A DNA stretch of 64,000 nt from Caldisericia bacterium (GTDB lineage Bacteria > Caldisericota > Caldisericia > JAAYUI01): positions 1-64,000 of the forward strand of contig JAGOOO010000004.1 of NCBI GenBank assembly GCA_017992475.1. Reading direction: 5' to 3'. The position numbers and the translations under genes were made by a program. Below, piece by piece: positions 54,205 through 61,372 of this stretch. Position 1 is the first letter of the stretch; the number at the start of each line of letters is the position of its first letter. Below the pieces are notes generated by a model, which was not told the origin of the DNA, did no database searches, and saw only the letters and a list, made by a program, of their open reading frames with translations.

Positions 54205-54252
54205 AAAAAATATTGGGGGAGACGATTGACTATTTCTCCCCCAATATTTTTT
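54205..54252 (-). terminator. Attenuator hairpin between precursor peptide and maturase
   Basis: aaaaaatattgggggaga (54205-54222) and tctcccccaatatttttt (54235-54252) are perfect 18-bp arms with a 12-base loop, reading leftwards into a T-run. It lies between the precursor stop and the maturase ribosome-binding site, so most transcripts would end after the precursor. This gives high peptide and low enzyme levels, as in many RiPP operons. Confidence 0.85.
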
Positions 54253-54265
54253 TAAACACCAACCA

Positions 54266-54454
54266 TCAGACCATTGCATTATTGGTCCAGCACCTATAAT
54301 TTGGGCACGAGCAGACTTCCATGGTAGCAGGATTGTAGTTTTGTTGGTCAATCCAGACAACTGACAAACCAGAAATGGGTTCCATGATTTCTGTATTAAC
54401 AAGGCCACTTTCAACCGATACCTTTATCGAGTTTATATTGTGCTGATATGGCAT
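54266..54454 (-). CDS. Candidate RiPP precursor peptide with three C-terminal cysteines
   Basis: 62 residues. ATG 54454 follows a very strong AAAGGAGGTGG site. The first ~45 residues (MPYQHNINSIKVSVESGLV, then MEPISGLSVVWIDQQNYNP) would be the leader; the last part, EVCSCPNYRCWTNNAMV, holds Cys48, Cys50 and Cys55 with Tyr53 and Trp56 between and beside them, the likely modified core. No cysteine occurs in the leader. The maturase gene follows 79 bases downstream across an attenuator hairpin. It does not match a precursor family I can name (not the six-Cys SCIFF pattern). The modification type is unknown. Confidence 0.78.
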   Translation of the reverse strand: MPYQHNINSIKVSVESGLVNTEIMEPISGLSVVWIDQQNYNPATMEVCSCPNYRCWTNNAMV

Positions 54455-54737
54455 CCCTCCACCTCCTTTCTGCTCAATTGAGTAGCATCGTATTATTTGA
54501 CATCAAGAATTGATCGTTAAATCAAATTATCCATTATGATAATTATTTGAATGGTTATTTTTAACCTTTTTAATATTCCAATTTTTTTATAATCAGTTTT
54601 TTTGAAAATACCCAAAAAAGTTGATCAGGAAACTATTGCATCAGTATCATACCGAATACCTGACTTTTTACTATAAATCGTAGTATTAGAAATCATGGCG
54701 ATTTTATCAATAAAAAGTCAGGAGGAATTTTTGTAGA
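54455..54737. other. Divergent intergenic region
   Basis: An AT-rich 283-base gap between the leftward precursor gene and the rightward polyferredoxin gene. It must hold both promoters; no near-consensus pair stands out. On the minus side AATAAT about 45 bases before the precursor ATG, with TTTAAC 18 bases further, is a weak candidate. Confidence 0.4.
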
Positions 54738-55520
54738 ATGAAACAAAAAAGGTATGCACTCATCCGTCATCTCTCCCAAATTGGCTTTGTACTTCTGATT
54801 CTGTATTACACTCTGGGGCGATTTATTTTTCCTGGGGTCAGGGGAATCGAACTACACGGAATCTGTCCCTTTGGTGGGGTAGAGACATTGCCAACATTTC
54901 TTGCTTCTGGGGGTCTAAAGTTTGTCCATGAAACAGGCCTGTCAAACTTTGCCATGCTGGCGGCACTTCTGCTTGCCGTGCTGGCGTTTGGCGGGGCGTT
55001 CTGTGGCTGGGTCTGCCCTGTGGGTTCGATCACAGAATGGCTGTTCATGTTGAGGAGGGTATTCTGGAAAAAGAGAATAACTGTTCCAGAAAAATTGCAC
55101 AACATTCTGGTCTGGTTCAGATATGTCGTCCTTGCCGCCATCCTTTACATGACCTTTGCAACAGGCTTTCTGGTGTTTGGCACAGTCGACCCGTTCCTGA
55201 GTCTTTTCTCGTTTGGCAGGGTGTTTGCCGTTGGCCTTGTCGTCCTGGTGCTCATCCTGATCGGCTCGATGTTTATCGAGAGGTTCTTCTGCAGATACCT
55301 TTGCCCGCTTGGCGCAGTCATTCTCCCGTTTGCAAAGCTCTCGGCAACAGGCGTTGTGCACTCAAATGAAGATTGCACGTCATGCAAGGGGTGCGAAGAA
55401 GTCTGCCCAAAACAGATACCAATCAGTAGGTATAAAAAAGTAGACAGGGGCCAGTGCATCAGCTGCATGAAATGCGTTGAAGAATGCCCGACGGCCCTCA
55501 GCTTCAAGATTGGATGGTGA
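54738..55520 (+). CDS. NapH/CcoG-like membrane polyferredoxin
   Basis: 260 residues, five or so membrane helices. Two membrane-embedded cysteine motifs, FCGWVCPVGSITEW and FCRYLCPLGAVI, are followed by a C-terminal pair of [4Fe-4S] sites, CTSCKGCEEVCP and CISCMKCVEECP. This is the 4Fe-4S membrane electron-carrier family related to NapH, CcoG and RdxA. It would pass electrons across or along the membrane to an unknown acceptor. GGAGGA lies 10 bases before the ATG. The next gene starts five bases downstream and the pair ends in a terminator, so they form a two-gene operon. It is divergent from the radical SAM locus and could supply electrons to it, which is speculative. Confidence 0.85.
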   Translation: MKQKRYALIRHLSQIGFVLLILYYTLGRFIFPGVRGIELHGICPFGGVETLPTFLASGGLKFVHETGLSNFAMLAALLLAVLAFGGAFCGWVCPVGSITEWLFMLRRVFWKKRITVPEKLHNILVWFRYVVLAAILYMTFATGFLVFGTVDPFLSLFSFGRVFAVGLVVLVLILIGSMFIERFFCRYLCPLGAVILPFAKLSATGVVHSNEDCTSCKGCEEVCPKQIPISRYKKVDRGQCISCMKCVEECPTALSFKIGW

Positions 55521-55525
55521 AAAAA

Positions 55526-55801
55526 ATGAAAATAAAGCCTTATATCGCAGGAATCCTTTTTGTTGTTCTTTTCATCGGATTGATCCAGCTGGCGCAAGTT
55601 GTTGGTTTCTGGAGCTCCAGGGAACATGGCGAAGGAAGAGGAAGGCCGCCAGAAGGTTTCCAGAATGGCCAGGAATTCCAGATGCCGCCTGGTGAAGAAG
55701 GTGAAGAGAACGAGGAAGGCGAAGGCAATCAGTATAGATACAGGATCCGCAACGAGGAGGGGGAAACAGAGGAAGGCGAGGGGCTCGAAGGACAGCCGTG
55801 A
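55526..55801 (+). CDS. Small membrane-anchored acidic protein
   Basis: 91 residues from ATG 55526. One N-terminal helix (IAGILFVVLFIGLIQLAQVV) anchors a hydrophilic tail very rich in Glu and Gly (GEGRGRPPEGFQNGQ, then EEGEENEEGEG). The frame is open upstream within the polyferredoxin gene but the alignment to that gene's stop and the AUG context favour this start. The acidic tail could bind cations or a basic partner. It is presumably an accessory subunit of the polyferredoxin; no family recognised. Confidence 0.65.
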   Translation: MKIKPYIAGILFVVLFIGLIQLAQVVGFWSSREHGEGRGRPPEGFQNGQEFQMPPGEEGEENEEGEGNQYRYRIRNEEGETEEGEGLEGQP

Positions 55802-55846
55802 CGATGTAGGAAGTGCTCAAACCAACCAAAAGGGGCAATTTGCGGA

Positions 55847-55890
55847 CTCACGGTCCAACCATGTTTTTGTGTTGGACCGTGAGGTTTTTA
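55847..55890 (+). terminator. Intrinsic terminator of polyferredoxin operon
   Basis: ctcacggtccaac (55847-55859) and gttggaccgtgag (55871-55883) are perfect 13-bp arms with an 11-base loop, followed by GTTTTTAC. It also lies close to the end of the leftward small membrane gene. Confidence 0.88.
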
Positions 55891-55896
55891 CAAAGA

Positions 55897-56340
55897 TCAG
55901 CCGTTTTTCTCTATGGCCTCTAGTGTCATCAAAAGATTATCTATGAGTTCAATAATTATGGTGTACATGGCAAATAGCCCGCATGATAACACAAAAATGG
56001 TCCATGCTATCTCTGTAAAAATGGGATATCGATGATTGCGTAAGAGATAGATCAGAATTATGTCAGTCGATATGACAACAAGTCCGCAAACAAGTTTTAT
56101 AAACCAGCTCCTGGAATAAAATGATGCCGGATTTTTTTCAATCTTTTTTTTGAAAATTCGTTTGTATAGATGGATAGTGGGACAACCAAACAAAACGGCG
56201 AACAGGATAAAGACACCAAATTCATTTGTTCTTATACAAGCATATATCTCATCATTGGACAAAACATGGCCATATAAATTCATAAATGCTACAAGAACAA
56301 TCACCAATAAAATGCTTAGAACAAGGATTTTTTTCCACAT
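55897..56340 (-). CDS. Small membrane protein family, copy 3
   Basis: 147 residues, four hydrophobic segments: WKKILVLSILLVIVLVAFM, then FGVFILFAVLFGC, a charged turn (RIFKKKIEKNPASFYSRSWF), KLVCGLVVISTDIILIYLL, and a last helix ending IIIELIDNLL. The block FYSRSWFIKLVCGL is shared with copies 4 and 5 and, less strictly, 1 and 2. Family and role are unknown to me. The start codon is fixed by TATAAT seven bases upstream (56353-56348); there is no ribosome-binding site. It is the last of three leftward copies here, each with its own promoter. Confidence 0.72.
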   Translation of the reverse strand: MWKKILVLSILLVIVLVAFMNLYGHVLSNDEIYACIRTNEFGVFILFAVLFGCPTIHLYKRIFKKKIEKNPASFYSRSWFIKLVCGLVVISTDIILIYLLRNHRYPIFTEIAWTIFVLSCGLFAMYTIIIELIDNLLMTLEAIEKNG

Positions 56341-56347
56341 GTTATTT

Positions 56348-56353
56348 ATTATA
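56348..56353 (-). promoter_or_regulatory. -10 box, leaderless, copy 3
   Basis: Minus strand TATAAT (56353-56348), then AAATAAC, then ATG at 56340. A segment upstream (AAAAGAGAATATT) is shared with the region before copy 4. Confidence 0.6.
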
Positions 56354-56419
56354 CAAAATATTCTCTTTTAAGGAATAGATATAATACCTGCAATAAAAAG
56401 AGGGGATTCAAAAAGACAT

Positions 56420-56833
56420 TTAATTATTCTTTTTCATCTCCAAATAAATCAACTCAAGAACTCCAACAAAGAAAATAAACGATCCGTATGATGCCGCAAA
56501 AGCAATCAAGGTTGTATCTATACTTGTTTGCTCAAAGCCATCAAATAACGGATAGATCTGGAACAGATCAAACGCAATGGTAATAAATCCACAAACGAGT
56601 CTAATAAACCATCTTCTGGAATAAAGCGGCACGTGGCCTTGTTCGATTTTTACATTAAAAATTAACCTATACAAATAGTAGATGGTAAGATACACCGTAA
56701 TCAAAAGGACGACAGAAAGGATATCCTTAAGGCTTATGTGGGATGCCGGTTTGAAGATAAAAAAATAAGCAATTACAAGTGCTAGTGTCAAAAATATCGA
56801 GAAAACATATTGAAAGATTTTTTTCTTCCCCAT
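56420..56833 (-). CDS. Small membrane protein family, copy 4
   Basis: 137 residues, four hydrophobic segments. MGKKKIFQYVFSIFLTLALV opens the protein; then TVYLTIYYLYRLIFNVKIEQ, the signature HVPLYSRRWFIRLVCGFITI, and a last helix with YGSFIFFVGVLELIYLEM. It is most similar to copy 5, which shares VPxYSRRWFIxLVCGFITIAF nearly unchanged. The gene is a stand-alone unit with TATAAT six bases before the ATG. Function unknown; multiple copies kept side by side suggest dosage or variant use. Confidence 0.74.
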   Translation of the reverse strand: MGKKKIFQYVFSIFLTLALVIAYFFIFKPASHISLKDILSVVLLITVYLTIYYLYRLIFNVKIEQGHVPLYSRRWFIRLVCGFITIAFDLFQIYPLFDGFEQTSIDTTLIAFAASYGSFIFFVGVLELIYLEMKKNN

Positions 56834-56839
56834 GTTTTT

Positions 56840-56845
56840 ATTATA
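56840..56845 (-). promoter_or_regulatory. -10 box, leaderless, copy 4
   Basis: Minus strand TATAAT (56845-56840), AAAAAC, ATG at 56833: exactly the same twelve-base junction as copy 5. Confidence 0.62.
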
Positions 56846-56931
56846 TAGAATATTCTTCTTTTATAAAGTAGGTGTAAGATTCAGATTTGTAATAAAAAAT
56901 AAGGGGATCAAAAATATTTTAGTTATTTTTC

Positions 56932-57342
56932 TTATTTCTCCCAATAAACCAACTCAAAAGCTCCAACATATAGAATAAACAAAATATAAATTGTGACAAA
57001 AACAATCAAAGTCCTTTCGATATACAAGTGCTTAAAACCATTAAATAGTGGATGGATAAAAAATAAATCAAACGCAATAGTAATAAACCCGCAAACGAGC
57101 TTGATAAACCATCTTCTGGAATAAAATGGCACGTGGCCTTGTTCATCTTTTATCTTGAAAACTACTCTGTATAAACAGTAAATTGGGAAATAAATCATCA
57201 TGGCAATAGTAATAAAAAAGACATTTTTTACGCAAACTTGGAGAAACATGAGGCAAAGTGCGAAAAGGAAATACCTAATAAGATAAAGTATTAATATCGA
57301 GATTACAATAAAAGCACTTATAACAAGGATTTTCTTCCACAT
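56932..57342 (-). CDS. Small membrane protein family, copy 5
   Basis: 136 residues from ATG 57342. The frame is open another 15 codons but these cover the promoter. Segments: WKKILVISAFIVISILILYL, VCVKNVFFITIAMMIYFPIY, the turn RVVFKIKDEQGHVPFYSRRW, then FIKLVCGFITIAFDLFFIHP and a final VTIYILFILYVGAFELVYW. It is near-identical to copy 4 across the central block. Unknown function. Confidence 0.74.
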   Translation of the reverse strand: MWKKILVISAFIVISILILYLIRYFLFALCLMFLQVCVKNVFFITIAMMIYFPIYCLYRVVFKIKDEQGHVPFYSRRWFIKLVCGFITIAFDLFFIHPLFNGFKHLYIERTLIVFVTIYILFILYVGAFELVYWEK

Positions 57343-57348
57343 GTTTTT

Positions 57349-57354
57349 ATTATA
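57349..57354 (-). promoter_or_regulatory. -10 box, leaderless, copy 5
   Basis: Minus strand TATAAT (57354-57349), AAAAAC, ATG at 57342. If the box occupies -12 to -7, +1 falls on the A of ATG. Confidence 0.62.
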
Positions 57355-57479
57355 AACAAATATACATTTTTTAAAAGCGCGTATCACATCACTGATATCA
57401 ATAATTCTCTTGAATTTTCATGCTGTTTACCCAAGAAATTGGTAATCTTTGATTGTATGAAATCTACAAATATTTTTTC

Positions 57480-58091
57480 CTAAGCCTTCTCCACTGGCTG
57501 TCTGATGACAGTCCTCAGCTTCGCAGGGTCGGCCTTCCTGGGGTCGCCGAGGTATATCTCGTGGTGCTTGCCGCGTGGCTTCATTCCGCTTTTATCGATG
57601 AATTCGTGGAGCGCAGCTATTGTTGGCCCCTCGGCAGAATACGGCCCGATGTGCATTATCTGGGCAGATGGGCCCTCCCTGAATACTTCAAACCTTGCCT
57701 TTCCAAGTGACGGGTTGGGCTTTTTCTTTTTCACCTCGGAGAGCGTTGCCTCATAATGCTCCCTCGTGATGAAATCCGGTTGCATGATCATGGCCGTCCA
57801 GAGCCAGTTTGATTTGTTCCCCTCCAGAAAGTCGTCCATGTTTTCAGCCCACCACAGGCCCTCCAGCACCATGACCGTGTAGTCCTTTTCCAGCACTTTT
57901 TTGGCCATGAACTTGAGGGTGTAGGAGAGCGAATAGAGCACCTGCATGGCGTTCTGGTATTCCTCGGACGTGTTCGGGTCGCCCTTTCCGTCCACCATGA
58001 TGAAGTTGAATTGCGGAACTTCCACCATCACCGGCGTTTTTGGCGGGTTGTAGAGGCCCGCAAGCTGTTTTTTGAGGTCGATTTTTTCCAC
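57480..58091 (-). CDS. GyrI-like small-molecule-binding protein
   Basis: 203 residues from GTG 58091, which lies 10 bases after AAGGAG; the frame extends upstream only through the promoter palindrome. The opening KKQLAGLYNPPKTPVMVEVP leads into FNFIMVDGKGDPNTSEEYQNAMQVLYSLSYTLKF, typical of the longer GyrI-like (SHS2/AraC-ligand-binding) family, and GPSAQIMHIGPYSAEGPTIAALHEFI further on is the conserved binding segment. Members bind or hydrolyse small hydrophobic compounds. There is no DNA-binding domain, so it is not itself the regulator of the operator in front of it. It follows the mgtA gene but has its own promoter. Confidence 0.83.
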   Translation of the reverse strand: MEKIDLKKQLAGLYNPPKTPVMVEVPQFNFIMVDGKGDPNTSEEYQNAMQVLYSLSYTLKFMAKKVLEKDYTVMVLEGLWWAENMDDFLEGNKSNWLWTAMIMQPDFITREHYEATLSEVKKKKPNPSLGKARFEVFREGPSAQIMHIGPYSAEGPTIAALHEFIDKSGMKPRGKHHEIYLGDPRKADPAKLRTVIRQPVEKA

Positions 58092-58125
58092 TGGTTGTTT
58101 GCTCCTTCCCAAGCCAACAGCAACT

Positions 58126-58166
58126 GTTGTCTTCAGGATTATATAATCCTGAAGACAACCTGGCAA
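58126..58166 (-). promoter_or_regulatory. Palindromic operator-promoter of the GyrI-like gene
   Basis: A perfect 34-bp palindrome spans 58126-58159 (arms gttgtcttcaggattat and ataatcctgaagacaac, no spacer). On the minus strand a -35 TTGCCA (58166-58161) and a -10 TATAAT (58143-58138) are 17 bases apart, so the -10 box lies at the palindrome's centre. A dimeric repressor or activator bound there would control the promoter directly. No T-run follows, so it is not an ordinary terminator for mgtA. Confidence 0.7.
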
Positions 58167-58181
58167 TAATCGCCTAAAATT

Positions 58182-60806
58182 CTACTTCTCCGGATACTTC
58201 TTTATGAACCAGGTTTTTACTACCTGAGTGAGCACGACATAGCACACCAGCATTGCGAAAACGATTGGCCAGTAGAGCGGCGGCAGGCCAACAAGGCCAA
58301 GGGTCCCTGCAAGAGCTGAATATGGGAGGTATATGCCCGTCAGGGCGATGACAATCGAGGTGATCGTGAGGGGAAGGCTGGCCCTGCTTTGCAAGAATGG
58401 CACCTTGTTGGTCCTGATGACGTGTATGATAAGTGTCTGGGTCAAAAGCGACTCTACAAACCAACCCGTTCTGAAGAGCTCCGGCTTCCCGAGTCCGCCA
58501 AAAATAAATATCATCACAAAAAATGTCAGATAATCAAATATCGAGCTGATCGGCCCGATGAAAATAATGAATTGCCTGATGCTGCCTATGGTCCATTTCC
58601 TTGGCTTCTGGATCCATTCCTCGTCCACCTTGTCTGTTGGTATGGCTGTCTGTGAAAAATCATAAAGAAGGTTGTTTGTGAGGATTTGGATGGGCAACAG
58701 TGGGAGGAAGGGAATGAAGAAGCTGGCACCCAAGATGCTGAACATGTTTCCAAAATTGGACGAAGCGGCCATTTTTATGTATTTGATTATGTTTCCGAAG
58801 ACCCTCCTGCCCTCTATTAGTCCATCCTGAAGAACAGTGAGGCTCTCACCAAGCAGGATGATGTCCGAGGATTCCTTTGCAATATCAACAGCAGTGTCCA
58901 CCGATATTCCCACGTCTGCGGCCTTGAGGGCTGGTGCGTCGTTGATGCCATCACCCATGAAACCGACGACATGGCCTTTTTTCTTCAGGATTGTTATGAT
59001 GCGCTCTTTGTGCGATGGGGCAAGTTTTGCAAACACATTTGTTTTTTCCACAATCTCGACGAGCTGGGATTCGTCCATCTCTTCGAGCTGGCTGCCAAGA
59101 ACGATTGAGCCAGTTTCCAGCCCGACCTGGGAGCATATTTTCTTGCTTACAAGATCGTTGTCACCCGTGAGGATTTTTACGCTGACCCCGAGGTCCCTGA
59201 GGTCTTTTATGGCCTGCTTTGCCGTTACCTTTGGCGGGTCGAGGAAGGTGAGAAAACCAAGGAGGGTCATTTCCTGCTCGTCAGAGACACAATAAGCCTC
59301 CTGGCGTTTTGGCATTTCCCTGTATGCCAACCCAAGCGCCCTGAAACCGTTTGAATTTGACCACTCGACAAGTTCTTTTGCCTTTTGCATGTGTTCCTGG
59401 CCAAGTTTTTCAACCACACCCTGGGTCTGGATCTGTGTGCACACAGAAAATATTTCTTCTACGGCACCCTTGCATATTATGATTTGCTTGCCGGAGGCGT
59501 CTTCAACGACAACTGACATTCGCCTTCTCACAAAATCAAAAGGTATCTCATCAACCTTTTTGAAATTTTCCTTTACATGGAGCCTTTCCTCGATTTCGGT
59601 GTGTTCAAGCACGGCCTGGTCAAGCATGCTCTTGAGGCCAGTCTGATGGTAGCTGTTCAAAAAACCATATTCGAGCACCTCGTCAGACTCTTCCCCATCA
59701 ACATCAAGATGTTGTTCCAGCACGACCCTTCCCTGGGTTATTGTCCCAGTTTTGTCGGTACAAAGCACATCCATTGCGCCAAGGTTCTGGATTGAGCCAA
59801 GCTTTTTTACTATCACGTGTTTCCTGGACATCGAGATAGCACCATTTGAAAGATTGACAGTAACAATCATCGGAAGCATTTCCGGGGTCAGACCAACGGC
59901 AACCGATACCGAGAAAAGGAAAGCCTCCAGCCAGTTTCCCTTGCCAAAAAAATTGACCAGAAACACCAGAGGTACAAGAAATGCCATAAAACCTATCATC
60001 AGCCATGTGATCTGTGATATTCCTTTGTCAAAATTGGTCTTCTGCTCTGACTGGGAAACACTCTTTGCAAGATTGCCAAAAAAGGTGTCAAAACCTGTTG
60101 TTGCAACCACAGCCAAAGCGGTACCGCTTTCGATGTTTGTTCCCATGAAACAAATATTGCTGAATTCAAGAGGATTTTTTGTTGAACCCTTCTCGCTGGC
60201 AGGAAATTTTTCAACTGGCAATGCCTCTCCTGTCAATGTGGCCTGGTTTAAAAAGAGGTCTTTTGCCTGCAAAATTCTGACATCAGCCGGGACAATGTCT
60301 CCGGCAGATAATTTGATGATGTCACCAGGAACGAGATTGCTGAGCTTTACCTCTTCAGATTTGCCTTCACGAATGACAGTTGAAGTAGTTTGGACCATCG
60401 CTTTAAGTGCTTCCACGGCCCTGTCTGCCTTGAGTTCCTGGAAAAATTTGAGGCTCACGCCAAGGATGACCATGATTATCATCATGTAGGCTGATTTCAT
60501 GTCCTTAATGAACAGGGAGACAACTGAAAGGCCAAGAAGCAAAACTACAAGAGGATTGTAGAATGCTTTGAAAAGCTTTTTTACCCAGCTTTGTTTGCGT
60601 TCGACAACAGCTTCGTTGGGCCCATATTCCTTTAATCTGTCTCTGGCCTCATAGTTATGAAGACCAATCTCAATGTTTGAATCAAGGAGATCAAGAAGAT
60701 CCAATGATTCAAGCGTTGCCGCCTGTGTTAGCCTTTCCAAAGCTTTTGGCGGCATCTGATAATTGTTTGCTGTTTTCTTGCCGATTGGAAGAACGAAGTT
60801 CGCCAT
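58182..60806 (-). CDS. mgtA: Magnesium-translocating P-type ATPase (P3B)
   Basis: 874 residues. The phosphorylation motif is CTDKTGTITQGRVVLEQHLD, with TGE in ATLTGEALPVEKF (actuator), KGAVEE in the nucleotide-binding domain and GDGINDAPALKAADVGISV in the P-domain hinge. The membrane segment SNFGNMFSILGASFFIPFLP and the following ILTNNLLYDFSQTAIPTDKV are specific to MgtA/MgtB Mg2+ importers. It imports Mg2+ under starvation. GAGGT precedes the ATG. A hairpin (60833-60860) and, further up, a leader peptide gene suggest control at the RNA level. It is preceded by a pseudo-receiver gene on the same transcript. Confidence 0.94.
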   Translation of the reverse strand: MANFVLPIGKKTANNYQMPPKALERLTQAATLESLDLLDLLDSNIEIGLHNYEARDRLKEYGPNEAVVERKQSWVKKLFKAFYNPLVVLLLGLSVVSLFIKDMKSAYMMIIMVILGVSLKFFQELKADRAVEALKAMVQTTSTVIREGKSEEVKLSNLVPGDIIKLSAGDIVPADVRILQAKDLFLNQATLTGEALPVEKFPASEKGSTKNPLEFSNICFMGTNIESGTALAVVATTGFDTFFGNLAKSVSQSEQKTNFDKGISQITWLMIGFMAFLVPLVFLVNFFGKGNWLEAFLFSVSVAVGLTPEMLPMIVTVNLSNGAISMSRKHVIVKKLGSIQNLGAMDVLCTDKTGTITQGRVVLEQHLDVDGEESDEVLEYGFLNSYHQTGLKSMLDQAVLEHTEIEERLHVKENFKKVDEIPFDFVRRRMSVVVEDASGKQIIICKGAVEEIFSVCTQIQTQGVVEKLGQEHMQKAKELVEWSNSNGFRALGLAYREMPKRQEAYCVSDEQEMTLLGFLTFLDPPKVTAKQAIKDLRDLGVSVKILTGDNDLVSKKICSQVGLETGSIVLGSQLEEMDESQLVEIVEKTNVFAKLAPSHKERIITILKKKGHVVGFMGDGINDAPALKAADVGISVDTAVDIAKESSDIILLGESLTVLQDGLIEGRRVFGNIIKYIKMAASSNFGNMFSILGASFFIPFLPLLPIQILTNNLLYDFSQTAIPTDKVDEEWIQKPRKWTIGSIRQFIIFIGPISSIFDYLTFFVMIFIFGGLGKPELFRTGWFVESLLTQTLIIHVIRTNKVPFLQSRASLPLTITSIVIALTGIYLPYSALAGTLGLVGLPPLYWPIVFAMLVCYVVLTQVVKTWFIKKYPEK

Positions 60807-60832
60807 CTTGACCTCACAGGTATGACAAAATA

Positions 60833-60860
60833 TTTGGCCCTGGTTTGCACCAAGGCCAAA
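60833..60860 (-). terminator. Hairpin directly upstream of mgtA, possible attenuator
   Basis: tttggccctggt (60833-60844), loop ttgc, accaaggccaaa (60849-60860): 12-bp arms with one G-U pair in the minus-strand RNA, followed by TATTTTG. It sits in the 82-base gap between the pseudo-receiver stop and the mgtA start, the place for an attenuator or an RNA-stability element. Confidence 0.55.
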
Positions 60861-60888
60861 ACCGTTGGATCAGATTGTGTTTGGAGTT

Positions 60889-61326
60889 TTATTGGTTCAG
60901 ATTTTGTCTCTGAAACCTGGAAATGGTCTCCAAAATTCCTTCGCTTGTCGAATGAGCATCAGCAAAATGGCTCTTTGCTTCATTGTTGCAGTTCATCGCA
61001 ACAATTGGCATTTGCCTGGTTGCCTTGATTGAGCGGAGTGCTCCTGCGAGCTCGTTGAATGAGCGCTCGTTGTCCCTAGAGTCAATTACCACAACGTCCG
61101 GCTGTGTGCTCTTGATGTTGCTGTAGGCCCTGAAGCTATCTTTAGTTTCCAGTCTGACATTCCAGCCGTTCATGGAAAGTTCCCCCTGGAGTCTTTTTGC
61201 TTCCTTTTCGTCCCAAAGCACAAGAAAAGCATTGCCTTTAGTTTTGTTGTGGAACGCGGTTCTTCCAAAAATAACCGAAAGGATCGGGTTTGTTACCCTG
61301 CGGTTTGTGGTGATGATTTCTTTCAT
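60889..61326 (-). CDS. Degenerate response-regulator receiver-like protein
   Basis: 145 residues. After an N-terminal extension of about 30 residues comes a receiver-like fold: AFLVLWDEKEAKRLQGEL (acidic pair), PDVVVIDSRDNERSFNELAGAL (phospho-acceptor Asp present), then MPIVAMNCNNEAK where the conserved Thr/Ser and the following Lys-Pro are missing. It should not switch like a normal receiver. Strong AAAGGAGG site. It lies between the leader peptide ORF and mgtA on one transcript, so it may tune Mg2+ uptake or bind a partner protein; this is inference from position. Confidence 0.6.
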   Translation of the reverse strand: MKEIITTNRRVTNPILSVIFGRTAFHNKTKGNAFLVLWDEKEAKRLQGELSMNGWNVRLETKDSFRAYSNIKSTQPDVVVIDSRDNERSFNELAGALRSIKATRQMPIVAMNCNNEAKSHFADAHSTSEGILETISRFQRQNLNQ

Positions 61327-61372
61327 GCTGCGCCTCCTTTGCCCATAGGCACCAAGGGGCGCGCAAAAACAC

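Noticed and set aside
58126-58159. Terminator for mgtA
   Set aside because: The palindrome has no T-run on either side, and a well spaced -35/-10 pair overlaps it.
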